A DNA stretch of 64,000 nucleotides from CANDYO01 sp964627795 (GCA_964627795.1 CAZVLF010000005.1:62001-126000); one strand, 5' to 3'; counted from the stretch's first letter, positions 53,093 to 62,665 are shown. Made by a program: numbers and translations. The notes: generated from the letters alone by a model not told the origin.

Positions 53093-53538
53093 TTATTATT
53101 CGTAATGCTGAAATTAAAGATATGGATGCCTTATTACCATTATTAGAGCAGATTGGCTATTCAACAACAAAGGAGTTATTCGAAAAGAGATTTACTAAAT
53201 TTTTATTCGTAGAAGGATATGGTGTTGCTGTTGCTGTTGCTTGTATGGATGACAAAATAGTTGGATTTGTTGCATGGTCTAAATCTAATCTTTTTGTATC
53301 TGATAAAATCAGAATTCATATTGAAGGGATTGCAGTTGATAAAAATTATCGAGGCCAAAATATCGGCAAACAATTAATGCAGTTTGTTGAAAATTATGCT
53401 GGGCAATTCTCTCCAGCAATTATAGACTTAACTTCTGGTCTAAGGCGCGCAGGTGAAGGTACTCATGAATTTTATAAAAAACTAGGCTATAATAATGAAG
53501 GCTTTATGGCAAAATTATATTTACGAAAGGAGATATAA
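53089..53538 (+). CDS. GNAT-family N-acetyltransferase (AAC(3)-I/AAC(6')-like)
   Basis: A 149-residue GNAT. The acetyl-CoA site is IEGIAVDKNYRGQNIGKQLMQFVENYA, and the ending is HEFYKKLGYNNEGFMAKLYL. This pattern occurs in several small aminoglycoside-acetyltransferase-like proteins. It is the last rightward cargo gene, converging on abiEii 2 bp away. Confidence 0.9.
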   Translation: MIIIRNAEIKDMDALLPLLEQIGYSTTKELFEKRFTKFLFVEGYGVAVAVACMDDKIVGFVAWSKSNLFVSDKIRIHIEGIAVDKNYRGQNIGKQLMQFVENYAGQFSPAIIDLTSGLRRAGEGTHEFYKKLGYNNEGFMAKLYLRKEI

Positions 53539-53539
53539 T

Positions 53540-54556
53540 TTAAATTGAGCTATTCAATCTATTTTCTAAATCTTGAATAACTTTGATTATGTCTTTAAAA
53601 TCTGGGGCGTCACTCAAAATCATCATTGCCATATTTTTATAATCTTGGTTTAGGTATTCTATTAATTTAGTGCTTGGCATTAAATGAAAGCTACCAAGCC
53701 TAGCTGTATTTTGAGAAGCATTATTATCTTTGAAGAAAATAAGATTGTTGGTTACCACATCATCAAGGCAACCAGAATTTGATAAAGCATCTTTATCTAT
53801 TCCTCGCTTTACTAACATATAAACATCATAGTAATGCCGAGACATTCTTTCTGCAAATTCTTTTCCTTTCAAAGATCTATGATATAAGCCATGTAAAATA
53901 GTTAGTTTTTCCCAGAATGTCCTTATCACAGATAATGTGGGTATTGGAGTATTTTTTTCTTTTACAAGACTAGAAAAACTTTCAGCAATATAAGGCTTTA
54001 TTATGGTAAATTGTTTGGGTAGTATTCCACCTCTGGCACCTAATTCTAATTTTATAATTTGTTTTACGTATTGATCAGAAGCGTTGATATTTAATACACT
54101 TGGATAAGAAAATAAAATAGTTTGATCATCTTTATCAATTTCTACATTCCATTTTTCAGTATTATTTATAGAATTTTGGCAAGCATTTACCAAGATTGGT
54201 AAGATGAAGTCTTTTATATAAGCTTTAATATTTATCATCAAAACATCAATTCTTCTTTGAACTTCTTTGTTCGATATATTAGTTTCATTAGGGTCTTTTA
54301 TATTGAGAATAGCTCTATTTATTGTTAAGTCGCAATCTTCTGAAAATCTATCTATTAGTTGATAAGATTTTGAAAGAGAAGTTCCGCCTTTAAAAATCAT
54401 ATTATTTGCCAGTTCATTATTATTAAAAAGCTTTTCGAGTGTCCAACATACCCAAAAATCCTTTTCTAATACTATTGCATTGATGCCTAACCTAGACTGA
54501 GCTTCAGTGAAGATATCTAATCGATCTTGTTTTAATAGTTTTAAAAAATCATCCAT
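53540..54556 (-). CDS. abiEii: AbiEii-family nucleotidyltransferase toxin
   Basis: A 338-residue toxin-like nucleotidyltransferase. It has the DNA polymerase beta-type signature FKGGTSLSKSYQLIDRFSEDCDLTI (GGTS ... DxD). AbiEii is the toxin of the type IV AbiE toxin-antitoxin system, used for phage defence or element maintenance. The start overlaps abiEi by 8 bp. A broken copy is at 26284-26627. It lies beside the integrase, consistent with an addiction role for the element. Confidence 0.9.
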   Translation of the reverse strand: MDDFLKLLKQDRLDIFTEAQSRLGINAIVLEKDFWVCWTLEKLFNNNELANNMIFKGGTSLSKSYQLIDRFSEDCDLTINRAILNIKDPNETNISNKEVQRRIDVLMINIKAYIKDFILPILVNACQNSINNTEKWNVEIDKDDQTILFSYPSVLNINASDQYVKQIIKLELGARGGILPKQFTIIKPYIAESFSSLVKEKNTPIPTLSVIRTFWEKLTILHGLYHRSLKGKEFAERMSRHYYDVYMLVKRGIDKDALSNSGCLDDVVTNNLIFFKDNNASQNTARLGSFHLMPSTKLIEYLNQDYKNMAMMILSDAPDFKDIIKVIQDLENRLNSSI

Positions 54557-55157
54557 TTGTGCTACTTTGTATTTTGTGGATTATATCGCTCATCCAAGCT
54601 GGAATAAAAGGAATTGCCTTGGTTATGCTTAGTTTATCGTTATCTGATAGTTTTTGAGCATATTGATGAATTAGATCATCATCAATGGCTTTTTTACCTA
54701 AATAAGACATAGACTGCAGCGCAAGATTAGCAGGCAATGGTAAATCGTCAAAAATTGGAATCCTTGTATGTTTAAAAATAATGTTATTATTACCAATTTT
54801 CTTAACGCAAGATTTTCCTGTAGTTGAATATGCAATTCTCATTGGTACCTGGGTAGAAAGCCCAAGAAGATTGGTTGCCATAGCGCCGGAATAAAAAATA
54901 CGATCACCAGTTTTACTTGCAACCACTTTCGCCAGATCATCTATATTAGGAGAAATAGTTCCAATGTGAGGATTTATTTTAGGATAATCATATATTCCTC
55001 TAGATATCTTTCTAATAAATCCTTTTTGAGTCAATCGTGACATAACTTTATCTATTGCAGCTCGGTTTCCTAAATCAAAAAAATCCTTCGGAGAAAATAT
55101 CCATCCTTGTTGCCTTGCTATTATTCTATCAATGATGTCTTTTGTAATGTTAGTCAT
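54549..55157 (-). CDS. abiEi: AbiEi-family antitoxin/repressor
   Basis: A 202-residue protein with an N-terminal winged helix (GWIFSPKDFFDLGNRAAIDKVMSRLTQKGFIRKISRGIYDYP), the AbiEi DNA-binding domain, followed by the antitoxin domain. It would repress its own operon and neutralise AbiEii without direct contact, as known for AbiE. It precedes the toxin gene, the standard order. The broken copy is at 26622-27227. Confidence 0.9.
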   Translation of the reverse strand: MTNITKDIIDRIIARQQGWIFSPKDFFDLGNRAAIDKVMSRLTQKGFIRKISRGIYDYPKINPHIGTISPNIDDLAKVVASKTGDRIFYSGAMATNLLGLSTQVPMRIAYSTTGKSCVKKIGNNNIIFKHTRIPIFDDLPLPANLALQSMSYLGKKAIDDDLIHQYAQKLSDNDKLSITKAIPFIPAWMSDIIHKIQSSTNG

Positions 55158-55217
55158 GATTTTATCCTCTTATTTTGTCAGATTATAGCATATATTTTCC
55201 TGACAAACAAGTTTAAT

Positions 55218-56372
55218 TCATTTTTTCATTGTAGCGGCAAACATACTATCTACAGCTCTGCTTAACGACTCTCTTACTGGATCTAAATTAATTCTAGCAT
55301 AAACTGCAGTAGCCTGCTGAGTCTTATGTCCAAGTGATTTGCCAATAATGTAGCTATTAGCACCAGTTGCAGCTTGCCAGCTACCTAGAGTGCGCCTTAA
55401 ATCATGAATGCGTAGATCACTTATATCGGCGTCTTTTAAAATTCTTTTCCAAGCTTTCTTTGGTTCTTCAATATGACCTGATTTACTAACTGGACTTGCG
55501 AATACCCATTGATTAATTTTATTTATTAATCTCTCTTTTAATATAGAAATTGCTTGTGGAATAAGCGGTATAATGTGAGACTCACCATTTTTAGTTTCCT
55601 GTATTGACCACTCACATCTGACTAAATCTATATTATTCCAACTCATGCTTTGTACATTTCTGCGCCTTGCTCCTGTTAATAAGCAAATATAGAAAAAATC
55701 TCTGAAGGTCTCATTAGTCTCATTGTTCAAACTTTCGAAAAACTTAGTTATTTCCTCACCTTTTAAAAATCTTTCTCGGCTTTTTTCCTTAAATTTTTTT
55801 ACTCCCTGACAAGGATTTATTCCTTCGAACCCCCAATCAATAGCTTTATTAAACATTATATGAAGTAATGATAATATTCTATTAGCCACATATTTACCTG
55901 ATTCATTGCCAATTTTAGCATGAAGTTTTTCGATATCGGATTTACTAATTGATGAGATTCTCTTCTTTTGCCAAATTTTAAGGTGATTCTGATAAAGTCC
56001 CTGATCTGAACTCCAAGATTTTTTATGACTCTTTGCATAGCGCTCTATATACTGTTCAAACAACTCATCTATAGCGACATTCTGCCCCATGCCTTTGGTC
56101 TCATTAGGATTTCTACCTTGGGCAATTTGGCTATTTACACCTTCAGCCATATTTCGTGCATTCTCTATTGAAAGGTCAGGAAATTTTCCTAGAGTAAATC
56201 TTTCAGGCTTGCCATTAATCTTGCGATATACAACAAATGTTTTACTTCCTTTATCTGTGACTGATAACGCAAGCCCTCTGATTTTATTGTCATAGCAATA
56301 AACCCTTTTGCCTTTAGAGGGGATTGGAAAATCTTCTAGAGCTTTTTTAGTAAAGTTAATTTTATTCTTCAT
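55218..56372 (-). CDS. P4-type tyrosine integrase of element A
   Basis: A 384-residue phage-P4-like integrase. An N-terminal DUF4102 arm-binding domain (RVYCYDNKIRGLALSVTDKGSKTFVVYRK) is followed by a core-binding domain and the catalytic domain: R236 (LLTGARRRN), H323xxR326 (HDLRR), H349 and Y358 (VYARI). Its start is about 160 bp from the tRNA-Lys attachment site, the usual position. It should insert the element at that tRNA. The C-terminal third is duplicated as a remnant at 27289-27675. Confidence 0.95.
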   Translation of the reverse strand: MKNKINFTKKALEDFPIPSKGKRVYCYDNKIRGLALSVTDKGSKTFVVYRKINGKPERFTLGKFPDLSIENARNMAEGVNSQIAQGRNPNETKGMGQNVAIDELFEQYIERYAKSHKKSWSSDQGLYQNHLKIWQKKRISSISKSDIEKLHAKIGNESGKYVANRILSLLHIMFNKAIDWGFEGINPCQGVKKFKEKSRERFLKGEEITKFFESLNNETNETFRDFFYICLLTGARRRNVQSMSWNNIDLVRCEWSIQETKNGESHIIPLIPQAISILKERLINKINQWVFASPVSKSGHIEEPKKAWKRILKDADISDLRIHDLRRTLGSWQAATGANSYIIGKSLGHKTQQATAVYARINLDPVRESLSRAVDSMFAATMKK

Positions 56373-56535
56373 ATTTTTTCTTTTATCTTATAGTTCTGGT
56401 GCTACCCTGGTGCTACCTTTTTTATAAAATATAGTATAGTTTAAGTTAATATGATAAATCAAGAGCAATCTTACAAGCCCTACAAAATAAGGCTTTATAT
56501 AACTTTATAAATCATGGTAAAACATAGGTCCCCAA

Positions 56536-56582
56536 GACTTTTAATCAAAGGGTCGCAAGTTCGAATCTTGCTGGGCACACCA
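56536..56582 (+). other. Right attachment site: 3' half of tRNA-Lys(TTT)
   Basis: From GACTTTTAATC (anticodon loop with TTT) through the variable loop, T-arm (GCAAG, TTCGAAT, CTTGC), acceptor 3' strand TGGGCAC, discriminator A and an encoded CCA. The anticodon stem's 5' strand and everything before it do not fit a tRNA, so only the 3' half is here. This is how integration into a tRNA 3' end leaves its far-side repeat. The reconstituted full tRNA should lie left of the window. Confidence 0.85.
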
Positions 56583-56669
56583 ACAAATCATTCAGATTAA
56601 AACAATAGAACCAAATAAATAATTCATTTTTAAATTAAATATACTTTAGTAGTAATGGAAAATGCGAGA

Positions 56670-56727
56670 CATTAAAAATTTCAAGATTTTTTTATTACCG
56701 AGATATATAATTTTTGAAATTTTAATG
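56670..56727. repeat. Imperfect inverted repeat downstream of the attachment site
   Basis: CATTAAAAATTTCAA (56670-56684) and TTGAAATTTTAATG (56714-56727) pair with one extra base. It may end transcription of the neighbouring decayed gene or be a small transposon relic. The stretch 56583-56744 otherwise contains no gene. Confidence 0.45.
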
Positions 56728-56744
56728 AGATCTTAAATTTCAAT

Positions 56745-57135
56745 CGTCTTTAATTCCTAAAGAAGTGATTTTATATAACTTGGTGTCATCTAAAACAGGT
56801 GTAAAATAATATGTTACAGCATTTTTTCCATAAATTGATTCCTTATTTAGTAAAATGCTTAAATATCTAAAATATCTCCAATGACCAATTATCAAAACTT
56901 TATTATATTTATTAACCACTTCTTTAATAGTATTGTGAATTCGTATTTGAAAAAGAGTATAAGCTTTCTACGTTATCAATTTCATCGCATTTTAACCAAA
57001 TTTCTTCTTTTGCTTGAGCTATTCCTTTTTCATTTAGTGGTACATAATGATTTTTAGGAATGATACCATATTTATTTATATCAGTTTGACCATGCCTAAT
57101 ATAATAAAATGGCTTAGTAATCTCCCCTCTTTTAA
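56745..57135 (-). pseudogene. Decayed histidine phosphatase gene
   Basis: On the reverse strand, PFYYIRHGQTDINKYGIIP and LNEKGIAQAKEEIW match the start of a phosphoglycerate-mutase-like phosphatase. After about 56960 the frame is broken and a middle section is missing. The end IGHWRYFRYLSILLNKES to a stop near 56748 holds the second histidine motif. No start codon is in place. It lies just outside the element, so it is chromosomal. Confidence 0.75.
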
Positions 57136-57234
57136 ATTTTCCATCTTAGTAATAGTTTATATCATTGATATGTCTATCTTTATAAGCATAAGATATGTTT
57201 GCGCTAAAAAATATAATTCAAGTTTTATATTCAA

Positions 57235-60200
57235 TCACCAGAAGCTAAATATATCTAGAAACAATAAATTACTATCACTATCAGAAATACCCATTTCTGA
57301 GCTTCTAATATAAGCCTCTTCATGAATAGAATTTATTGTGTAAGAAGTTGGAACAAATGAAGGAATTGAACTGGCAGCTGAACTAGGAATTGATGTAGGA
57401 GCACTAGATGGCTGGGTAACATACGTAGAATTTTCTTCCTTGCTTTCAACCTGACCATTTATTTGGCTTATTATTGTTTCTTCTTGAAGAAGAGTAGTTG
57501 TAAGTCCTAAATTAGTTAATTGCTCATTTAGTTCCTCATCTTCTTGATCTGACGACCTTTCTTCATTCAATAATTCTGCTAAGCGCTCTACATTACTTGG
57601 ATTTATTTCCCCATTTGCTTCACTTTGCATCAAAAGTATTTCACAATGCCTTTGCCTTAAGTTTTCATCTTGAGTTTCAGCAGAAATTAAACGAGCCTCT
57701 TGAATAATTGTTTCTCTGCTTGAGAAATCTATATTTTCAGCTAAAGCGAGCCTAACTAAATTATTTACAGTGATAGGTCCACAATCATATCCATTAGTTT
57801 GTTGAGCTAAGTTTAAATCTATAATCTCTATAGGATTATGGCCATTATACATTCTAAGGTAATATTCTAGTAAGTTTCTATTTTCATTAGTTAACTCATT
57901 TCCCATTGGATCATTATAAATAGCGCGAATCACTCCATTAACATCTCTTCTAAGGACTAATCCAACCCAATGATTATTATTTAAATTAAATGGTAAAACA
58001 GCAGCAGTTTGCAAGTTATTTAATGCTGTTTGAATATTATTAATAAGAGCAGAATTATTTGCTAATGGTATAGGTGCTATAATCCTAATATTTTCTGTTA
58101 AAAGTTGATTAAGTAGATTATTTATTTGATCTCCAGTGTACCATAATAATTGAATACCATACCATCTCGGTAAAGCTTCAAGTAATATATCTATCTTAGC
58201 TTGATCAATATTATTGTTTAGTTTGAGACTTTTCTCTTTTAAGGAGGATTCCATATACCAAAACCATTTTTGGCTTATATCATACTCTCGTTGAAGTAGT
58301 TCTCTTTCTTTCGCCGTTTCATGCACTGATTTGTAATCTCTACTTACAGAAGATGTTAATCTATCTTCCTCTCTTAAATTAGGGTTTAATCCATAAACGT
58401 AATTCAAATCTGTATAAAATTGAAAGAATTCATGCAATATTCTAGCAGATCCAATAGCTTCTTTCATTGACATTGGCATTTCACCACCATTATCTACTCT
58501 ATCTTTATAAAATGCATTTTCGAAACTAATCCACTTATCTATAATGAGATCAAGAGTCATTTGCTGATGGATTAAAGATGCTGGATTTCTAACAACCTCA
58601 GAACCGAATATTAAATATGCAATTTTTGTAAGATCAAATTTAACCTTTTTTATTAAACTTGGATTTTGGTTTATTTTGATAGTTTGTCCGCTCGTGTTTA
58701 TTAGATGATCTAAACTATCACCTCTTATAATTTGTCTTATCCATAGAGCAATATCAGAGTCATTAATAACGCTTATATCACTAGCTTTATACTTATTAAG
58801 TTTTGTTCTTATATCAATGATTATTTCAAAGACTTTTTTATAACTTCCAAGCTCTGATGTTTCATCGCTTCTCTTGCCTTTAATTGTGAATTTATGATTA
58901 TCAGATAGTATTTTTTCTGAAGCAGGAAATTTCCACCTCCTTCCAGATTCTTCTTCAATAATTCTATCCCATTCGCTATCGTTAAGATCTCTTAGATATC
59001 TTTTTGCTGATCTATTACATAAATTTAGTGTAGCTAAAAATTTAGGAAAGAAATCATCTTCATTAGAAAGATCAAATATTTCACCATTATCTAATACTTT
59101 TCTTTCAATAGCATTTTCTCTAAAAAAGCATTTCCTAGAGTTAACTAATTCAGAAATTAATAGAGAAGAAAATTCTTTATCAAATAAAGAAACTATTTTT
59201 TCACCTTTACAATCAGAAAATTCTCCATGAAGCGCAGATAATTTTTGTTTTATGGCATGTTTTAAGTGATTATATAAAGGTGATAAATTATTAGATTTCA
59301 TTTGAATTTCTAATTCTCTTAAATGTTCTTCAAGTAAATACTTACTTAACTCATCTCTAACTTTTGAAAGTGACTTTAAGTTATCTGGCGATGAGAGTAA
59401 TTTCTCAGTTGCTCTTTTTTCAGGACTATCAGGAGTTTGATCATTTTGTTTTTTGTACTTGTTCATTGCATCCTTTGAATGCTTGAGCGCTGATTTGTTA
59501 GAGGGCTGACGATCTAAGGAATCAATATAGCTTTCTTTATATTGTTTTACTATATCTTCTAATCCATTTTGAATGTTAAAATCATCTTTTATATCATCAA
59601 AAGTTAGCTCTCTTGGTAAAACTAAAGTTTTACCTGAAATAAATCTATCCTTTTTTAATTGTGTTAGAAATTCTTGTAATAAATTACTTATATCTGATAT
59701 CCATCCAATTTCAAAATAACCTGTATTAAAAGATTTAAGTAGGTCTCTTTTCTGAGACAATGCTTCTTTAATGTAATGTTCTATTCTAGAGTTATTTTCT
59801 TCTAAAAATTTTCTTAAAATTTCATCTGATAGTTCTTCATTACCAGAAGGAAGCAAGAAAAATGATTTTAACGCTTTTTGAAAACATTCATTTAACCAGG
59901 ATGATATTATTTCATCATTAAGAAATCCTTCTTCATATTTTAAATAGTTCTTTTTATATTCATAATATATTTTTCTAATTAAAGGAGCTCTAAGTATTTG
60001 AATTCCTAATGCATGAGAATAGAATATATCTCTGTAATAATTTGCATCATAACGGCCTTTATTAGTAAATTGATAAAGCGATCCTATAAGATCATATGAT
60101 TCTCTAAGGTCCTCATCTTCATCGGAGGAATCATCAAAAGAAGCTAAGAATTTCTCATCAACTATTTCCTCAAACTCTTCTTTTTCTTCCACTAATGGGG

Positions 60201-60369
60201 GCATTGCTCTAATAGGAGATTCCACATTATCAATAATTGACCCTTCTATTGTTTCTCTTATATCAGCTGATTCAATAGGTGATTGAATTATGTTATCATT
60301 CGCATCGACTGACTGCGTACTTATTTCTTCTTTATTTTCTTTTTTAGGTGTTTTATCTGTTGATTTCAT
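57235..60369 (-). CDS. Large protein with C-terminal Ulp1/C48-type cysteine protease domain, possible effector
   Basis: A 1044-residue protein. The N-terminus (1-90) is acidic and disordered, and the middle (100-720) is helical and unrecognised. Residues about 735-880 form a CE-clan protease: GDQINNLL, NHWVGLVL (His800), YNDPMG (Asp820), QQTNGYDCGP (Gln857, Cys863). These are the SUMO/ubiquitin-like protease residues. The tail is Ser/Pro-rich. No signal peptide; delivery to a host cell would need a secretion system. The closest concept is bacterial deubiquitinase/deSUMOylase effectors. The gene stands alone, with no CidA-like partner. Confidence 0.82.
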   Translation of the reverse strand: MKSTDKTPKKENKEEISTQSVDANDNIIQSPIESADIRETIEGSIIDNVESPIRAMPPLVEEKEEFEEIVDEKFLASFDDSSDEDEDLRESYDLIGSLYQFTNKGRYDANYYRDIFYSHALGIQILRAPLIRKIYYEYKKNYLKYEEGFLNDEIISSWLNECFQKALKSFFLLPSGNEELSDEILRKFLEENNSRIEHYIKEALSQKRDLLKSFNTGYFEIGWISDISNLLQEFLTQLKKDRFISGKTLVLPRELTFDDIKDDFNIQNGLEDIVKQYKESYIDSLDRQPSNKSALKHSKDAMNKYKKQNDQTPDSPEKRATEKLLSSPDNLKSLSKVRDELSKYLLEEHLRELEIQMKSNNLSPLYNHLKHAIKQKLSALHGEFSDCKGEKIVSLFDKEFSSLLISELVNSRKCFFRENAIERKVLDNGEIFDLSNEDDFFPKFLATLNLCNRSAKRYLRDLNDSEWDRIIEEESGRRWKFPASEKILSDNHKFTIKGKRSDETSELGSYKKVFEIIIDIRTKLNKYKASDISVINDSDIALWIRQIIRGDSLDHLINTSGQTIKINQNPSLIKKVKFDLTKIAYLIFGSEVVRNPASLIHQQMTLDLIIDKWISFENAFYKDRVDNGGEMPMSMKEAIGSARILHEFFQFYTDLNYVYGLNPNLREEDRLTSSVSRDYKSVHETAKERELLQREYDISQKWFWYMESSLKEKSLKLNNNIDQAKIDILLEALPRWYGIQLLWYTGDQINNLLNQLLTENIRIIAPIPLANNSALINNIQTALNNLQTAAVLPFNLNNNHWVGLVLRRDVNGVIRAIYNDPMGNELTNENRNLLEYYLRMYNGHNPIEIIDLNLAQQTNGYDCGPITVNNLVRLALAENIDFSSRETIIQEARLISAETQDENLRQRHCEILLMQSEANGEINPSNVERLAELLNEERSSDQEDEELNEQLTNLGLTTTLLQEETIISQINGQVESKEENSTYVTQPSSAPTSIPSSAASSIPSFVPTSYTINSIHEEAYIRSSEMGISDSDSNLLFLDIFSFW

Positions 60370-60652
60370 TTTTAAGTCCCTTTGAGTATCTTATTTTGTA
60401 ACTCAATAAGTTTATAACTATTAATCTGCAATATTTTTTAGTAAATTAATTTTATAAAGTGTGATTAAGAAAAATTAGAGGTAGTAGGAATAGGGTGGTT
60501 TCTTTGAAATAAGGGGAAATTTTAAATGTATTTAACATAAAGTATAACCTCACTTTTATTTGTTAGCTGAAGTTCATACTCCTTTAAATCTGAATCTAGC
60601 TGTTATGAAACATGGAGTCAAGATAATTAAACACTAGCTAAGAGCTGCAATA

Positions 60653-61393
60653 TTATTTGCCTTTATACTCAAAGCATTCAAACCTACCAATTACTTTAAA
60701 TCCAAGGTTCTCATAAATTTTATAACCCGAAATTGATGATGATGAAAGACAAGCATAATTGGCGCCATTTTCTTTAGCAAAATTCATAAGGAAATTCATC
60801 ATTTGAAAGCCAAATCCTTTTCCTCTTTCCTCATCTTTAGTGATTAAAGAAAATATACCAACCATATCTTGGTTCTGGAAAGCTATAGCTATTGTCACTG
60901 GAATATTATTTTTATTGTAGCCAATAAATAATTTTTCTTGTTTATTTAATATGTCACTTGTGAGTTGACTATAAAATATTTCTGCACTTTTATCATAAAC
61001 TTTTAATATACTAATAAAATCTTGTAATTCTTTAATTGTTAGTACTTGAGATATTTGTATAGTTTCAGAACTATATTTAGATTCAAAAGAATCTAGCTCG
61101 CATAACATAATTTCTTCATTTGCTTCAATAGTAAAACCCAATTCGTAAAGCTTTTGAGGTAAATTAGAAGATTTAAATGAAGGAGGAATCCACCAAGCGA
61201 AAGGTTGGTTTTTAAAAATATTTATAATTTCTTTTGGATCAATTTCAGAACCACCAAAAACTACATTAAACATAGATGATCCAAGGCTGCAATTAATTAT
61301 TGATAGGTCTTGTATTTCCGTATTTATATAACCAAGTATTTCTGGGAGGTATTTAAAATGTTTAAGGGTTAAAGATTCAACTTTTTCTCTCAT
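60653..61393 (-). CDS. GNAT-family N-acetyltransferase (long form)
   Basis: A 246-residue protein. Its C-terminal half is a GNAT domain: GIFSLITKDEERGKGFGFQMMNFLMNFA (acetyl-CoA site), then YKIYENLGFKVIGRFECFEY. The N-terminal half (WWIPPSFKSSNLPQKLYELGFTIE) resembles the extra domain of two-part GNATs. It lies outside the element. The 60370-60652 gap upstream of the Ulp1 gene holds no gene I can support. Confidence 0.87.
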   Translation of the reverse strand: MREKVESLTLKHFKYLPEILGYINTEIQDLSIINCSLGSSMFNVVFGGSEIDPKEIINIFKNQPFAWWIPPSFKSSNLPQKLYELGFTIEANEEIMLCELDSFESKYSSETIQISQVLTIKELQDFISILKVYDKSAEIFYSQLTSDILNKQEKLFIGYNKNNIPVTIAIAFQNQDMVGIFSLITKDEERGKGFGFQMMNFLMNFAKENGANYACLSSSSISGYKIYENLGFKVIGRFECFEYKGK

Positions 61394-61666
61394 AATATTT
61401 TCCTAATTAATATTGGGAGTGGAAATTAATTATATATCAACGCATGTTTTATCTTAATCTATAATTAAATTTAGTTTTAAGTTGATACACACTAAATTAT
61501 TTTAGCTACTTTGGCTATCATCTATTAAATCAAGAGAAGAAGGAAGAAATAATAATCCTCTTGAGCAACTATATATAAAATTTTCTTTAATATTCTACGC
61601 TGTTTTTAAGGCAATGCTACTTGTAAAACTTTATTATTGACATAATGAGATAGAGCTTTTAGAAGA

Positions 61667-62665
61667 GTGAAGTTTATCAAATATTTATTTACTGTTATTA
61701 TGCATAAAAAAGGCAACTTAAAAGAATCTTATATAAGAGTAGAAGATGAAATCATAAGTCTAATAAAAAATCCTAGAATCTTATCGGTAAAAAATTTAAA
61801 GAAGATATTAAAATCAAATAAGGTTAATACTTATTACCAGGATTATAACGGATATACTATGCTAGATCATCTTCTTAATGAGTATATTAAAAATAGATTA
61901 GTTGATATAGAAGCTTTTCTTGATATTGCTCAAGTTTTACTTGATATAGGAGCAGATTCTTTATTTGAAGGAGATATGCCTACTTCACCACGTTCTCCTT
62001 TATTAAGATCAGTGATGTTTCCTAATCTTGATCAACGTATTTTTAGGCTCTTTCTTGAAGATGTTATTATGGACCAGAGGGAAGATGTAGAACGTTTAAA
62101 TTATAGTGGCTTAAGTAGTGGAGAAACATCTTATGTTAATGGCCATCTTCATGAAGAGATGGTTTATAGATATAGAACTAATGATTATGTTGGTTTAAGA
62201 GTTTTATTAGAGTTAGGTGCTAACCCTAATTATCAGGATTTAAATGGCAATACAATACTTCACACTATTTATAGAACTGGAGAAATAAATGAAGAGTTAA
62301 GTGTAGATAGAGTTTTGATTGAATATGGAGTAAACCCACAAATACGAAATGCAAATGGCCTTACTCCTCTTGATTTGGCTATTAGTTTTAGCCAACAACA
62401 TATGTTAGAAAGAATCAATAGAATAATTAACAAGGAAGTGGATCAAGAAAGTCTTCCAAGTGAAGAATCAACGTTGATAGATGAAATTTATGAAGAAGAA
62501 GAGGATGATGGGTTAGATATGCTAGCTAAAGTTTTAAAGGCTATCTCTTTTGTTAGTAATAACAATCCTTTAGTTCTTACAAACAACACTTCTAATAACA
62601 GCCACCATATAGAAGAAGTAGGTATAAATCCTTTGTTGGTTGGAGAAGGAGTAAATAGTAGTTAG
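61667..62665 (+). CDS. Ankyrin-repeat protein
   Basis: A 332-residue protein. Ankyrin repeats are clearest at VLLELGANPNYQDLNGNTILHTIY and VLIEYGVNPQIRNANGLTPLDLAI, with a degenerate one near residues 60-105. The C-terminus is acidic (EEEEDDGLDMLAK). The start is given at a GTG (61667); an ATG at 61700 is possible and neither has a strong ribosome site. Such proteins are commonly host-interacting in intracellular bacteria. Confidence 0.82.
   Translation: MKFIKYLFTVIMHKKGNLKESYIRVEDEIISLIKNPRILSVKNLKKILKSNKVNTYYQDYNGYTMLDHLLNEYIKNRLVDIEAFLDIAQVLLDIGADSLFEGDMPTSPRSPLLRSVMFPNLDQRIFRLFLEDVIMDQREDVERLNYSGLSSGETSYVNGHLHEEMVYRYRTNDYVGLRVLLELGANPNYQDLNGNTILHTIYRTGEINEELSVDRVLIEYGVNPQIRNANGLTPLDLAISFSQQHMLERINRIINKEVDQESLPSEESTLIDEIYEEEEDDGLDMLAKVLKAISFVSNNNPLVLTNNTSNNSHHIEEVGINPLLVGEGVNSS

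Noticed and set aside
56520..56582. Functional tRNA-Lys gene
   Set aside because: The 5' acceptor strand, D-arm and 5' anticodon stem are absent; the upstream bases cannot pair with the 3' half.
57235..60369. Cytoplasmic-incompatibility cidA-cidB operon
   Set aside because: Only the C-terminal Ulp1-type protease resembles CidB. The gene upstream on the same strand is a GNAT 284 bp away, not a CidA-like antidote, and no nuclease-like domain is recognisable in the middle part.
60540..60640. Possible fragment of a nucleotidyltransferase (MntA-like) on the plus strand, reading LAEVHTPLNLNLAVMKHGVK
   Set aside because: Only about 25 residues, no motif and no start; too short to support.
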